A stretch of 64,000 nt of DNA from Drosophila miranda (GCF_003369915.1 NW_022881665.1:62001-126000); one strand, 5' to 3'. Shown: positions 10,073 to 22,863, counted from the first letter of the stretch. Notes: a model not told the origin generated them from the letters alone. Numbers and translations are program-made.

Positions 10073-10312
10073 AAAATATATTTTGGGCAGTCTTTACTAC
10101 TGGTAGCACTAGTAGCGCACTGTATGCGAGAGCAAGGGGTTGTGTCATGGGGAGGAAGGCCACTCGAGTCGCATATTGTTTTACCTTTACAGTATTTTGC
10201 AGTATGACCAATATTTTTGAAATTTTTGCATCTCGTAGGGTAATGGATACATTATTTGACACAAGCGGTGTGCCATGTAATTTGAATTTTTCCTGGTAAG
10301 TTATAGAGGTAA
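10073..10312. other. Unit-end spacer, units A/B junction
   Basis: About 240 bp without a gene, between the non-LTR fragment and the next unit. It runs without interruption into unit B through an A-run and TAAGCTGG, which shows the empty state of the site occupied by Helitrons H1 and H3 in front of units A and C. Confidence 0.7.
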
Positions 10313-11126
10313 AAAATAAGCTGGATTTCTCCAGTGGGTGTAGCTTTGCCATCGACTTGGCGAGTGTATTTGAAAATCTCGACTGCTCTTTGGGCTTAAA
10401 GTTCTTTTAGAATCTCGTCGTTTGAAATATAATTGTGTGATGGACCTATTTCCGGCTGAGGTAAGCTCAGTTACGTCCAAGGTCAATCCACAAGAATTTT
10501 ATAGATGGATGGAACCTTAACGGAGGTGTTGTGCTTGGCCTGTGGCAGAGAGGATGGAGCGGAGCCTGGTCGAGAGTCACTTGTGGTGTGCGTCGAACGG
10601 TGCTTAGGGACGCAGAGTGGGATAGTGCCAGAGCCTCGACCCTTTGTAATGACCTACGCTGTTCATATTATTTAAATACTTGGTTTGGCTTTTATTCGTT
10701 TCTTCGTTTCTTATTATGTTTTTGGTGAGTCCGAGTTACTCTGCGGGGTAACGTCTAGACTCGGCGCCGGGCTCGCATTTCGCCAATTTGGCAGTTGTGG
10801 GTTGACCTGGCTTATTCCTCTCCGACTTGGGGTCCGTATTTTAGCAACTCGGCGGGTTTGCCATTGGTGCTCGTCGTGGTCTTCCTTGGTGTGTCATCGT
10901 TTTCGCGGTTGATGAACCTGGAAGACTGCACCTGATCGGTTGCTCGGACCGAAGTGGAGGATCCGCGTGACCGGGTATGATTAGTCGTCACTTTATGGGG
11001 TATTCTCTTGGCGGCGAGTGAAAAAGTGGATGAGGTGTCTTAAATGTTGTTAGTCGGAATTCGCGTTGGGGTCGGTGTTGTAGACCCGTTTAGGTTCGTT
11101 ACAATTGAGGTTTGGAGCTTAAACAG
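10313..11126. other. Unrecognised unit segment, unit B
   Basis: Counterpart of 1157-1970 with few differences. No gene recognised. The short frame at 10685-10912 (+) is nearly the same as the unit A frame at 1529-1756, but it has no recognisable domain and its composition matches the surrounding non-coding DNA. Confidence 0.4.
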
Positions 11127-11484
11127 AAGATATGAGAAAACTAACTAGCCAGAATAATCTGGAAGTCTGGATCAAATCGGATAATGATTATTATAACGCC
11201 GGAATGAAAATATTAATTTTCAATGGCTACGCAACGCCGTTCACGCGCTTACTCATTTTCATTATCTCTCTCTATCTATCTCACTCTCACACACACTCTT
11301 CATCGTGCAGTATGCACTGACTTATTGTAGGGCATGATGAAATTATACACGGCGGTCTCGTCAAGAGCCGAAGCTCGTTCGTGTTGTCCCTTATCGTCAG
11401 TGCATGCTTGCTTGTTGATGCGGATTGTTGTTGTTGGGTAAACATTACTCATGAGCAACACAACACTATTCACGGACGAATTTT

Positions 11485-12360
11485 TATACCCGATACTCAA
11501 AATGAGTATTGGGGTATATTAGATTTGTGGTAAAAGTGGATGTGTGTAACATCCAGAAGGAATCGTTTCCGACCCCATAAAGTATATATATTCTTGATCA
11601 GCATTAATAGCCGAGTCGATTGAGCCCTGTCCGTCTGTCCGTCCGTCCGTCCGTCCGTCCGTCCGTCCCCTTCAGCGCCTAGTGCTCAAAGACTATAAGA
11701 GCTAGAGCAACGATGTTTTGGATCCAGACTTCTGTGATATGTCACTGCTACAAAAATATTTCAAAACTTCGCCCCGCCCACTTCCGCCCCCACAAAGGAC
11801 GAAAATCTGTGGCATCCACATTTTTAAAGATACGATAAAACCAAAAACGCAGAATCGGTGAGGATGACCATATCTTCTACAGTGCAAAATCTGAACCAGA
11901 TCGAATTATGATTATAGCCAGAATCAAGAAAACAATTTCATTCTTTCTCGCTCTGTCTCTCTCTAACACACAGGTTTCATGGTCGGTTTTGTCAATTGCA
12001 AAATATGAGTTCAAGGATCTCAGAACCTATAAGAGCCAGAGCAACCAAATTTTGTATCCACACTCCTGTGATATCGGACCTTGACCGTTTCGTGGCCATC
12101 ATAGATAATGACCATATCTATCAGACTGCTGAACCTGGATCAGATCGGATCATTTTTATACCCAAAAGGAACAAATCAATTTGCACTGGCTACGCAGCGC
12201 CCGACGTCACGCTCAGACCGATTTTCTGTCTCTCTCGCACGCACTCTTTGTCGTGTCGTTTAATATTAGCGGCGTCTGTCGGAGGAGAGCCATACTGACT
12301 AAGTATCGGGTATAACTGTAGAGTTGCGGTGTCCGCAGCAACTCACAACGTTCCCCCTCG
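11485..12360 (+). mobile_element. DINE-1/ISY-type non-autonomous Helitron, copy H2
   Basis: An 876-bp element in the opposite orientation to H1 and H3. It starts TATACCCGATACTCAAAATG, carries a short CCGT microsatellite (11629-11668), and ends with the hairpin TGCGG-TGT-CCGCA and tail CTCACAACGTTCCCCCTCG. It is inserted in a T-run: unit A reads GACGAATTTTTTGATATG at the empty site. No target duplication is seen, as expected for Helitrons. Internal sequence is shorter than in H1. Confidence 0.88.
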
Positions 12361-12372
12361 TTTGATATGTGC

Positions 12373-12613
12373 TTAACCCTTTTGTTCCAACCTCAAAAAA
12401 ATGACATATTGCATATTAGATTACATAAATAGCATATACAACAAAACTCAAAGAATTATAAGTAATATTTATATATTATGTAAAAGAACATTTTAATATT
12501 ACTAAAAATTTTGAAGCAAAATTATTAATGGCTGCACAAAATTTAAATATTACTGTATCAGTAAAATCATTTTATTTTAAAATTTTAAGCCCCACGAGCC
12601 TGTTGAGGGTTAA
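12373..12613. mobile_element. TTAA-flanked MITE-like element, unit B
   Basis: Counterpart of 2336-2576, with TTAA-CCCT and AGGG-TTAA ends both present. It differs by single bases only. Confidence 0.45.
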
Positions 12614-13078
12614 TCAACATCAACATATGTCGTCTCACTCACACTTACTATACTATGTGCTTTTCACTCGCACTAATTGCTAGGGTATAAATTTAAAATC
12701 GCGGCCGTAGCTGCGACTCACAACGTTCCTTTTCGTAAAAGGCACTAAACTTTGCTTTTCACTGCGCTTTATTTACCGACTGACAATTGTACTACAAAGT
12801 CGCATTTTATTAAAAATCGATAGATATCGAATAAATCCACAAATTCCAATGATAGGTCAAATGTTATCGTTACTCAGCAAAAACTGCAAGCACTGGCAAA
12901 AAAGCGACAGCAAATTACATTACAAAGAAAAAGAATTCAATTGGAATTGCACAAACACAGTCGGCCTTCACAAAAGTGTACAAAGCAACTGGGCTAATAC
13001 ATCAGAGAATATTCCTGAAAGGAGCTCGTCCAGATCCAGTTAACGAAACAGAATTCACGCAAATCCAAGCAGTTGACA

Positions 13079-13748
13079 ATGCATCCTTTTACTTATGCCA
13101 TATCCGTGAACTTCGTGGCCACCTGCTGGGAAAATCAACCGGCTCAACAATTTAGATTGTCGGAGATAATTGAGTTCCCAGCCATTTTGGTCAATCTGAA
13201 AACGGGTATGGTCGAGGCGGAGTTTCACAAGTACGTGATGCCCGTGGAGTCGCCGCAACTGAGCGAATACTGTACCAGTCTGACGGGCATTCAGCAGAAG
13301 ACTGGAGGCGGGAGTGCCACTGCAGACGGCACTCAATTCCTTTATCGAGTGGCTGAAGAAGGAATTGAGCGCCCGCAACCTGGTGCTACCAAAGATGAGT
13401 ATGACCAATCCACAGGGAAACTGTTTCTTCGTCACCTGGACGAACTGGGACTTTGGAATCTGTCTTGCCAAGGAGTGCGCACGCAAGAATATACGTAAAC
13501 CAACCTGCTTCAATCAGTGGATAGACGCGAGGGCCATCTACAAGAAGTGGTACAAGTATCGTCCCTTCAGCTTCGACAATGCCCTGGCCCATGTGAGGCT
13601 GACCTTCCAGGGACGTGCTCACTCCGGCATCGATGATGCCAAGCATCTGGGCAGTCTCATTTGCAAGATGTTTCGTGATGGAGCCCCCTTTTCGATCACC
13701 AAGGATCTGACACCACATAAGGACTTCAACGAGAACCGTGGCTTCTGA
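13079..13748 (+). pseudogene. Snp-like: Snipper/ERI1-like exonuclease, copy B (frameshifted)
   Basis: Counterpart of 3042-3713 with a two-base deletion at 13304-13305 (codon ~76, just after the GIQQKT segment). The frame leaves the ERI1 domain there and stops at 13498 after a nonsense tail; the rest of the domain, including motifs II and III, continues in another frame to the normal stop at 13748. Motif I is also N-F-V (13109-13117), though the next residue is the family Ala rather than Val. Other changes: A to T before the motif II tryptophan (TWTNWDFG), N to H and N to S near DDAK, and KDFNENRGF at the end. Because the deletion is not in a homopolymer it is likely real. Confidence 0.82.
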
Positions 13749-14312
13749 GCTTAAGCGGTCAGCCATCAGCCATTAGCCATCCCAGCCAGAGCCAGAGCCC
13801 CCCAGCCAGAGCATAATAATCCATTTGTTTGTTGGATTATGTTTAATATTCAACGCCACAGTAACCCAAGGACACTAATGCTGACTAAGAGATGGGCCCA
13901 ATTTAAACACAAATGTAAACGCCAAATAAGATTATTGTTTTTTTATTATCTACATAATTTCTTTTGACAGAAATAACGACTTGACATTTGAAGTGCGTCG
14001 CCATCGCAGCAAAGCCCCAGCACCTGCATCTGGATATCAAAAGCCAGCAAGAAAACCACAACACTAAAAATCCACTCATTTATCCTATTGGGTGTAGAGA
14101 ATGATTATGAGTTTTGCATAATCTGAACACAAATGTAATAGCAAAATAATTATCTTGTTTTCTTTTTATATTTTATCTAACATAAATTAAATTGATGTGC
14201 ATCGCAATGACAGCCGATCGCCTGCCAGAAGCCATTAGCCATCCCACCAAAGCAGAATGAGCCAGAACACAAAAAAAGCCATTTATTTATTTGATTATAT
14301 TTAATACACTTA
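13749..14312. repeat. Imperfect direct repeats 3' of exonuclease copy B
   Basis: Same arrangement as 3714-4292, with one fewer of the short GCCATCAGCC-type tandems at its start. No gene. Confidence 0.5.
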
Positions 14313-14627
14313 ATACGCTGCGTAGCCACTGCAAATTGATTTGTTCGATTATAATAATGATCCGATCCGATTCAGATTCGGCAATCTGGTAGATATGGTT
14401 ATTCTCTATGATTGTTCAAAATTGATCTTCGTCCTTTGTGATGGCGAAAGAGGGTGGGGTGAAATTTTGAAATACATATCACTAGGCGCTCATAGGGACG
14501 GACAAACGGACGGGCGGACAGACAGACATGGCTCTATCGACCCTCAACTATATGTAGATGCTGATCAAGAATATACATACATATATACTTTATAGATTCC
14601 TTATGAAAGGGGGGTATACAAAATGTT
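14313..14627 (-). mobile_element. Short DINE-1-like Helitron fragment, unit B
   Basis: Counterpart of 4293-4605. It lacks the GTGGATGCCACA block (small deletion at ~14424) and has a four-base insertion near 14550. Confidence 0.68.
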
Positions 14628-15198
14628 CTTTTTTTTTTATGTATTTTATCTAATTTCTTTTGACAGCAATTGATATGACTTTAAGTTTGATGTGCATCGC
14701 AATCGCAGCTACCACATCTACAATCTAAACACCTACGTACGAGTACATCTAATCATAGCAATAAATATGGCCTTATAGCAAATACATTTTGCTACTATTC
14801 ATACTTACTTGGTAATGATTAGCCATAGTCTTCAATATGGACTTATTTTTTCATCGATTTTCATCGCCTACACTAGGTGATACGGTATAAAAATAAGATT
14901 AAAAAATCCAGGAACAGGAGGTTGGGAAGATCCTACCGCCCAACGTTTTGGCACAATGTATGTATATTTGATGATCACTTTCCTCTGGGACCCCTCCAAG
15001 CACTTAAGTAGTCGAATTCCCAAATGGGAAAGCTAGAATAGCTCGATATTTTGTCGAAACTAAATTAGAGAAATTAAGAAAAACGAAACATCCAAATTGT
15101 CATAGAATTGGAGGTTTAGATATAGCCCAATGCGAATATTGAATATATGTACATATATCTCAGTAGGATAATCTTAGTGGAGTTTTTAGTGGAAACAA
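14628..15198. other. AT-rich intergenic stretch, unit B
   Basis: Counterpart of 4606-5188; nothing gene-like seen. Confidence 0.5.
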
Positions 15199-15744
15199 TT
15201 GAGAGACTTGACTTATCTCCTTCGAAATGTTCTGTGCCGCAATTTCCAGTCTGGCCTTGAATCTAATCCCCTATTCAAGTCGGAGCATCTACAGAAGAAT
15301 GCGGATTCAAGATGGAATTTGCTTGCATCCCTTAGCCAAGTTGTGAAGTGTCACTTAGAGGAAGTGTGGGAAACAGACAGACTTGCTCCATACCCTGGGC
15401 CATACCATGTGGCCTCTGTTCGGTTTGTGACCGACTCCTGCGGTTCCTGTAGGCTTCTACGAGTATTCATATTCCAAAGAATCCGAAGTGCCTGAAAAGA
15501 AAAAGAATTTTTCGGTGGTAAATGGTAAAGATGATGAGAAGAATGCCTGTAATGACCTAGTGACCGTTGGAACCCAACGTACACTATGTTGAGCAAGCAG
15601 CAACCATTTGAAGACTCTTGCGAAAGGCGCCTCAAAAGATACATGAAATTAAGTGCAGCTGAGTGGGGTGATTTGAATAGGCTTGTTAATACCCTGGAAC
15701 CGACGTACCTTGCCACAGAAAAGTTGCAATTGTTCACCAATTGA
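15199..15744 (+). pseudogene. hAT-like transposase remnant, unit B
   Basis: Same two pieces as in unit A (15199-15495 and 15586-15744). A 49-bp segment between them present in A and C is missing here (after GTGACCG at ~15566). The 52-codon second piece remains open, with substitutions (CERRLKRYM, VNTLEPTYLATEK). Confidence 0.42.
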
Positions 15745-15903
15745 CTTCTATAAGCTATGGCTGGAGGTCAATAAGTCTAATGCATTTGCAGCTATTTCAT
15801 TTAAATGAGCCCTTTAGTATTTATCATTATACATATATGTAAGCGACGCATACTTAACCATAAGCATAAGCATAGCCCTCATACACGCCCTATCACTGCG
15901 GCC

Positions 15904-16565
15904 AGATCGACGATTGATTCCGTTGGTAGAGTGGTGGAATAGCCAGCACTAGATGGAAACGTGGCGGTAAGGAGCACTGCATAATGGTCACGCTGGACAT
16001 TAAGAACGTGTTTAACACGGCGATGTGGAGCTGCATCCTAAGGGCGCTAGAGACTTTCGACACACCCAGGTACCGAGGCCGGCACGGAGCAATAGGAGGT
16101 ATTTGCAGGCGTCCCGCAGGGGGCGGTGCTGGGCCTCACACTGTGGAACGCAATGAACGACGGCATATTGCGACTCAGCCTCCCCCACGTAGTGCATATG
16201 GTGGGTTTTTCAGACGATGTGGCTGTTCTAGTGGTGGGAAAACTCTTGGCCGGAGACTTGGAGAAGACCTGCAACCAGACAATAGCGCGTATTCAACAGT
16301 GGCTGGAGAGGGTCGGGCTCGAACTCGCTCCCCACAAGACCGAGGCAGTGTTGGTGTCCAGCCGAAAGAAAGCTGAGACAGTCCTGCCACGGTCATATCT
16401 CTGCCATGGATGCTGGCTAATGGTAGTCGGGCGGAGTAAAGAAAACTCTCAATGAAATTACCCCAATCTATAGTGACACTGTTACATGCCGAGGGATGCA
16501 TGGCCGAGGGGTTGCTCGGTTGCTAATATACGGACTCTGGATAACTGCCGACCTCCAGTATAAAA
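15904..16565 (+). pseudogene. R1-like non-LTR reverse transcriptase fragment, unit B
   Basis: Counterpart of 5935-6595 with the same frame breaks and the same F-S-D-D motif, hence decayed before the amplification. It differs by point changes (GVPQGAVLGLT type at motif B). Confidence 0.75.
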
Positions 16566-16589
16566 AAAAATTTAGTTTAAATTAAGTAG

Positions 16590-17875
16590 TCATTAGTCAG
16601 CTCTCACTGCGTTCGGTTGTGTTTTCGCTATGTCGCTTTATTACTGCTCAGAATGCAATTCGTCACCTTGAGGCTGTCCGCTGTTCTTCTTTATGCCGCC
16701 GAGCGTTTCATCTGACGTGCATCGATTGGCATGCAAGTGCAGTTAAACTCTTGAGAAATCTGCTAATTTGTTATGGCATACCTGCATATTGGTAAATTTG
16801 CTACCGCGACGGGGCCAGAAGCGGTGGTGAAATTTGTTGCCAATAAACTCAAGGTGCCGAGGGGGAAATTTCTTGCGTGAAATTGGTTAAGCGAGATGCT
16901 GATCTATCTGCGTTATCTGGTGTTCCCCGTGGTCTTTGATGATAGATTCTGGCCAGTATCGGTAAGGGTTTCGCGCATAGACAGAGGCCGGAAGCTGATT
17001 TGACGGCAGTTAATCTGTGTGCAGCTGTGCCACTGCGGACGTCCACGCTGACTCAGAAAGCTCCAGGTTCATCCACTTCAAAAAAAAACCCCAGTGAAAC
17101 CCCATTGGTTTTATGATCGCCGCTTCTCCACAAAATATTCTGCTTGCACTGTTTTGACGAAGAGTCAGCAGCCCGTCGTGCACTCTTATGTGGAACACTC
17201 TTCAGCATCATCACCTAGATTGGCTCTCCCTGCCCAATCTTCTGGACGAGGATGGTGTGCTGCTATTTCGGACTCCGGCACATAAGCAGGTTTCAAGCAT
17301 GGGTCTCGGCCCTTTGGTTCAGTGGGATATGCCTGAACCTCCTCTGGATCCATCTTCCGTGGCCGCTAACAGGACGGCACCGCCACTTTCTGGGACCGTG
17401 CCGATGGACGGTGCCAAGACTCAGGCTGTCAGCTTGGCTACCTCTTCGTGTGACTTCGACGCTGTCATTTTGTTTGAAACCTGGCTCAATTCAAACGTAA
17501 TTCGTTTCGTAAGGACAGAGATTGTGCCAAGACGAAGCGCTGCAGAGAAGGTGGGGTCATTGTGGCCGTCAGACACACCCTACTGGATGGTGGCTCTGTT
17601 CTGGATCAGATTGGTGTGGCGGTGGCTGGCCAGTCGGAGACGCTATTAGCGCATCGTACATTCACCGAATAGCTGTCACACACTCAAAACATTGCTAAAA
17701 TATATGTTATGGTATTCTGCGAGACCGTCAGCACCCCTGCGTTGCTGGCGACTTCAATTTGGGTTCGTTGATATGGTCCGGCGATCCGCAGTCGTCGGCT
17801 ATGATACCAAGCAATGTACATTTGCCGCACGAGATTCTCTTGCTAGATGATTTTTTAGTATGGGCTTAACCAAAG
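16590..17875 (+). pseudogene. CR1/Jockey-like non-LTR element fragment, unit B
   Basis: Counterpart of 6620-7960. It carries its own deletion of ~51 bp in the endonuclease domain: after ETWLNSN the sequence jumps to the FRKDRD codons (17497-17510), with a few filler bases (GTAATTC). This is private to unit B. Confidence 0.7.
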
Positions 17876-17904
17876 TAAAAAGTTTTTGTTAGTTTGGATA
17901 TAGA

Positions 17905-19990
17905 TTGCCATGTTACATCTTGCCAACTGCCTTGGACGGCTACGTGTCCGACGAGAGCGACCTAGCCAAGGGTCTTAGCCACATCGATGTCGGGGAGGAG
18001 CTGGAGTCCCCGACAGCGACCTGGAAACAACAATGGTGGAGGTGAGCCTCAGGAATGTCACTGACGCTCCTGCAGATAAACCTCCACCATTGTAAGGCAG
18101 CATGCGCTGCTCTACTAAAAAGTCCTCATTTAGGATCCTCGGAAACAGGGTCTTCGGTCTGAAGACTCCAACTATAAGCTATACGTAGCTGAAACCGCAG
18201 GTTAAATTCGTACCTGCATTCTTGCAAAAAGAGAGTGGCACTTATTTTTGCTCCCAAATTTCAGCAATGAAGACCACGCCGAAGTGAGCCTCGAAGGCTA
18301 GGAGCGCTCACTGAGGATCTGCTCCGTATACATGGGTCATAACCAACCTGACCCAGCCACTGCCAGTGGTTAAGCACAGACGCAAACGAAGGGGGTGAGT
18401 ACCTCTTTTTAATTACTTACTGACCACTCAGATGTTCTCATTAAACCGGAAGTTATCCACCTCTATTATTAAAAACACAAGGAGGTCCTGGACCACACGC
18501 TTGCCTCTCATGAGATACAGAGGAACATTGTAACCTGGAGGGTCCTGGAAAAACACTCCTTCTCGGACCACAGTAACATGGAAACTGTATTCTCCTTTTC
18601 ATTTACGAAGCCAGTTCAATGCCGGACCGCAGGCGGACAAATTGGACTCGGTACTCTGACTGCCTTTGTCGTGTTCTCCCTGAGTCCCCACCTGAGGAGG
18701 AGAGCTTCACCGACGCCTGCATTAAAGCGCTCGATAAATCCTGCCCCTCTGGCAAGAACAGAGGCCGGAAGAAACCTGAAGGGTAGACTCCGAAACTGGG
18801 CGAACTCCGGAAAGCCTCCCGGAGACTCTTCAATAAAGCTAAGGCTGAAACGTTGAGCAAAACTGGGCCGATTACAAGGCCAGTCTGTCAACCTACAACA
18901 AAGAACTTAGGAAAGCCAAACGCGCCTCTTGGCGTAAATTCTTTCGAAGACTACACCCACCCTACTTGAAGAATGTCGACCAGTCTTGGACCACGTCCAG
19001 CGATGAGTCGCTAAATCTGCTTCTTAATACTCACTACCTGGCTACGATAAAAACAGACCCATATACTGTCGGCTCAAATGCTATCCTGAACCTGCTAGGC
19101 GAGGAGAACATTTTCTGGGCGATCAAAAGCTTCCAACCATACAAGTCTGCGGGGACAGATGGCATTATCCCTGCCCAACTGATTCACGTAGGACCAAAAA
19201 CCATTAATTGGCTAAAAATTAACGAGGGAGTATTCTCCCACGGGTGCATCCTGGCATGCCTTTCGGAAGAAAGATCCACCGAACCGGCCCTAGACTCGAT
19301 AATCGAAGCGCCCCTTAACTTTATGGAGTACACCCTGTTAGCCTTCCTCGACATAGAAGGCCCCTTTAATAACATCCTTCCGACCTCCATCACGGGCGCA
19401 CTGGCAGCCCTGGGGGTTGACTCCTGGACGGTGATCGTCCATCCTAATCGATCAGATGCTACAAAGCAAGACTGTTGAGGCATCACTGAGGACGTCAACA
19501 ACTACCAGATTTTTCAGCAGGTGAAGACCACAGAGCGGAGTCCTCTCGCCCCTCTTATGGAACGTGGCAGTGAACGAACTGTGAGTGCATGACAAGTAAT
19601 CGCACGACGATGTCGAGATGGGCAGACAAATGCAGGCCGTCAAATGTCAACCCATCTAAAACGGATAGAGGATAGAGTAAAGAATGCACAGTGCACAGTG
19701 GACCTCTATACATGCAGGAAAGCAATCGGACTACAATGGGGAATGGCCCCGTATATAGTTCGGAATCTATACACCGCCATCATACGACCAATCATGCTCT
19801 ATGGAATGGTAGTATGGTGGCCAGCCCTAGACAAAAGAACTTGTCTCAACAGACTCAGTATAGTTCAACGCATGCAGAGCTATGCATAACTGGCGGGCTA
19901 CGCACTACTCCAGGGAAAGCCTGGATACCGTGGACCTACTGTAACGAGCTGTTTTTATCCCCCCCCCCGGCTACCGCCTTAACCTAACCT
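17905..19990 (+). pseudogene. LOA/R1-like non-LTR element fragment, unit B
   Basis: Counterpart of 7970-10072. It is better preserved over the RT finger/palm stretch: a 170-codon frame, 18966-19478, runs through TVGSNAILNLLGEENIFWAI, SAGTDGIIPAQLIH and AFLDIEGPFNN. It also keeps ~25 bp near 18478-18502 missing in unit A and lacks ~30 bp near 18115. The thumb segment is 19644-19889. Confidence 0.72.
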
Positions 19991-20229
19991 AAAAATATTT
20001 TGGGCAGTCTTTACTACTGGTACACTAGTAGCGCAACTGTATGCGAGAGCAAGGGGTTGTGTCATGGGAGGAAGGCCACTCGAGTCGCATATTGTTTTAC
20101 CTTTACAGTATTTTGCAGTATGACCAATATTTTTGAAATTTTTGCATCTCATAGGGTAATGGATACATTATTTGACACAAGCGGTGTGCCATGTAATCTG
20201 AATTTTTCCTGGTAAGTTATAGAGGTAAA
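19991..20229. other. Unit-end spacer before Helitron H3
   Basis: Counterpart of 10073-10312. It ends GAGGTAAA, immediately followed by the Helitron terminus; the other side resumes with AAAATAAGCTGG, so insertion is inside the A-run. Confidence 0.7.
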
Positions 20230-21364
20230 CGAGGGGAACTTGTGAGTTGCTGCGGACACCGCAACTGTACAGTTATACCCGATACTTATCAGTATGCTCT
20301 CCTCCGGCAGACGCCGCTAATATTGAACGACACGACAAAGAGTGCGTGCGAGAGAGACAGAAAATCAGCTGAGCGTGACGTCGGGGCTGCGTACCAGTGC
20401 AAATTGATTCTTGCTTTGGCTACAAAAATGATCGATCTGATCCAGGTTCAGCAATCTGATAGATGTGGTCGTTATCTATGATTCTGCTTTTTAGTTTTCT
20501 CGAATCTGCAATATTGTAGATGAAACAGATTTTCGTCCTTTGTGGGGGCGAAGGAGGGGGGGCGAAATTCTGAGATATACGTTTATAGTGAGATCTAACA
20601 GAGTGCGGATACAAATTTGTTACTCTAGCCTTAATAGTCTCTGAGATTGTGGATGCCCCAGATTTTCGTCCTTTGCGGGGGGGTTGTGGCCGAAATTTGG
20701 ACACGAAACGGTCAAGGTCCGATATCACAGGAGTGTTGGATACCAAATTTGGTGCTCTGGCTCTTATAGTTCTGAGATCCTTGAACTCATATTTTGCAAT
20801 TGACAAAACCGACCATGAAACCTGTGTGTTAGAGAGAGACAGAGCGAGAAAGAATTAAATTGTTTTTCTTGCTTCTGGCTATAATCATTATACGATCTGG
20901 TCAGATTTTGCAGTCTAGAAGATATAGTCATTCTCTACGATTCTGCATTTTCTGTTTCTCGTATCTTTGAATTTGTGGATGCCACAGATTTTCGCTCTTT
21001 GTGGGCGGAAGTGGGCGGGGCGACGTTTTGAAATATTTTTGTAGCAGTGACATATCACAGAAGTCTGGATCCAAAACATCGCTTGCTCTAGATCTTATAG
21101 TCTTTGAGCACTAGCGCTAAGGACGTCAGACGGACGGACGGACGGACGGACGGACGACGACGGACGGACGGACGGACACGACGGACGGACAAGGACGGAC
21201 AGACGGACAGACGACAGACAGACAGGCCTCAATCGACTCGCTATTGATGCTGATCAAGAATATATATACTTTATGGTTCGGAAACGATTTCTCTGGACGT
21301 TACACACATCCACTTTTACCACAAATCTAATATACCCCAATACTCATTTTGAGTATCGGGTATA
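20230..21364 (-). mobile_element. DINE-1/ISY-type non-autonomous Helitron, copy H3
   Basis: Same insertion point, orientation and internal sequence as H1, so H1 and H3 are copies of one insertion event spread by duplication. It differs from H1 by dozens of one-base deletions (for example ACTTATCAGTATGC for ACTTAGTCAGTATGGC), many in runs of G or T. That pattern suggests unpolished sequence rather than natural decay. Confidence 0.85.
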
Positions 21365-22174
21365 AAAATAAGCTGGATTTCTCCAGTGGGTGTAGCTTTG
21401 CCATCGACTTGGCCAGTGTATTTGAAAATCTCGACTGCTCTTTGGGCTTAAAGTTCTTTTAGAATCTCGTCGTTTGAAATATAATTGTGTGATGGACCTA
21501 TGTCCGGCTGAGGTAAGCTCAGTTACGTCCAAGGTCAATCCACAAGAATTTTATAGATGGATGGAACCATAACGGAGGCGTTGTGGTTGGCCTGTGGCAG
21601 AGAGGATGGAGCGGAGCCTGTTCGAGAGTCACTTGTGGTGTGCGTCGAACTGTGCTTAGGGACGTAGAGTGGAATAGTGCAGAGCCTCGACCCTTTGTAA
21701 TGACCTACGCTGTTCATATTATTTAAAATACTTGGTTTGGCTTTTATTCGTTTCTTCGTTTCTTATTATGTTTTGGTGAGTCCGAGTTACTCTGCGGGGT
21801 AACGTCTAGACTCGAGCCGGGCTCGCATTTCGCCAATTTGGCAGTTGTGGGTTGACCTGGCTTATTCTCTCCGACTTGGGGTCCGTATTTTGGCAACTCG
21901 GGCGGGTTTGCCATTGGTGCTCGTCGTGTCTTCCTTGGTGTGTCATCGTTTTCGCGGTTGATGAACCTGGAAGACTGCACCTGATCGGTTGCTCGGACCG
22001 AAGTGGAGTATCCGCGTGACCGGGTATGATTAGTCGTCACTTTATGGGTATTCTCTTGGCGGCGAGTGAAAAAGTGGATGAGGTGTCTTAAATGTTGTTA
22101 GTCGGAATTCGCGTTGGGGTCGGTGTTGTAGACCCGTTTAGGTTCGTTACAATTGAGGTTTGGAGCATAAACAG
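21365..22174. other. Unrecognised unit segment, unit C
   Basis: Counterpart of 1157-1970. One-base deletions change the frames here and create the longest minus-strand frame of this segment (21744-22040, 98 codons); since it is absent from A and B it is not good evidence for a gene. Confidence 0.4.
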
Positions 22175-22863
22175 AAGATACGAGAAAACTAACTAGCCAG
22201 AATAATCTGGAAGTCTGGATCAAATCGGATAATGATTATTATAACGCCGGAATGAAAATATTAATTTTCAATGGCTACGCAACGCCGTTCACGCGCTTAC
22301 TCATTTTCATTATCTCTCTCTATCTATCTCACTCTCACACACACTCTTCATCGTGCAGTATGCACTGACTTATTGTAGGGCATGATGAAATTATACACGG
22401 CGGTCTCGTCAAAAGCCGAAGCTCGTTCGTGTTGTCCCTTATCGTCAGTGCATGCTTGCTTGTTGATGCGGATAGTGTTGGGTAAACATTACTCATGAGC
22501 AACACAACACTATTCACGGACGAATTTTTTGATATGTGCTTAACCCTTTTGTTCCAACCTCAAAAAAATGACATATTGCATATTAGATTACATAAATAGC
22601 ATATACAAAAAAACTCAAAGAATTATAAGTAATATTTATATATTATGTAAAAGAACATTTTAATATTCCTAAAAATTTTGAAGCAAAATTATTAATGGCT
22701 GCACAAAATTTAAATATTACTGTATCAGTAAAATCATTTTATTTTAAAATTTTCAACATATGTCGTCTCACTCCACACTTACTATACTATGTGTTTTTCA
22801 CTCGCACTAATTGCTAGGGTATAAATTTAAAATCGCGGCCGTAGCTGCGACTCACAACGTTCC
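22175..22863 (+). mobile_element. Degenerate DINE-1-like Helitron upstream of exonuclease copy C
   Basis: Same relic as 1971-2692 with the 3' hairpin at ~22833-22850 and the CTCACAACGTTCC tail. No H2-type insertion is present. Confidence 0.6.
22540..22753. mobile_element. TTAA-flanked MITE-like element, unit C (right end deleted)
   Basis: Left end TTAA-CCCT is intact. The right end is gone: sequence passes from AAAATTTT directly to CAACATATG, a ~33-bp deletion that also removes the second TTAA. Confidence 0.42.

Larger units (their letters stand above)
11127..12729 (+). mobile_element. Degenerate DINE-1-like Helitron upstream of exonuclease copy B, interrupted by H2 and a MITE
   Basis: Same relic as at 1971-2692, with hairpin 12699-12716 and tail CTCACAACGTTCC. 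Here a young Helitron (11485-12360) is inserted within it and the TTAA-flanked element (12373-12613) follows directly, so three ages of TE are stacked in front of the gene. Confidence 0.6.

Noticed and set aside
10501-11000. Host gene in the unrecognised unit segment
   Set aside because: Frames are short, differ among units after one-base changes, and show no splice or start signals that hold across copies.
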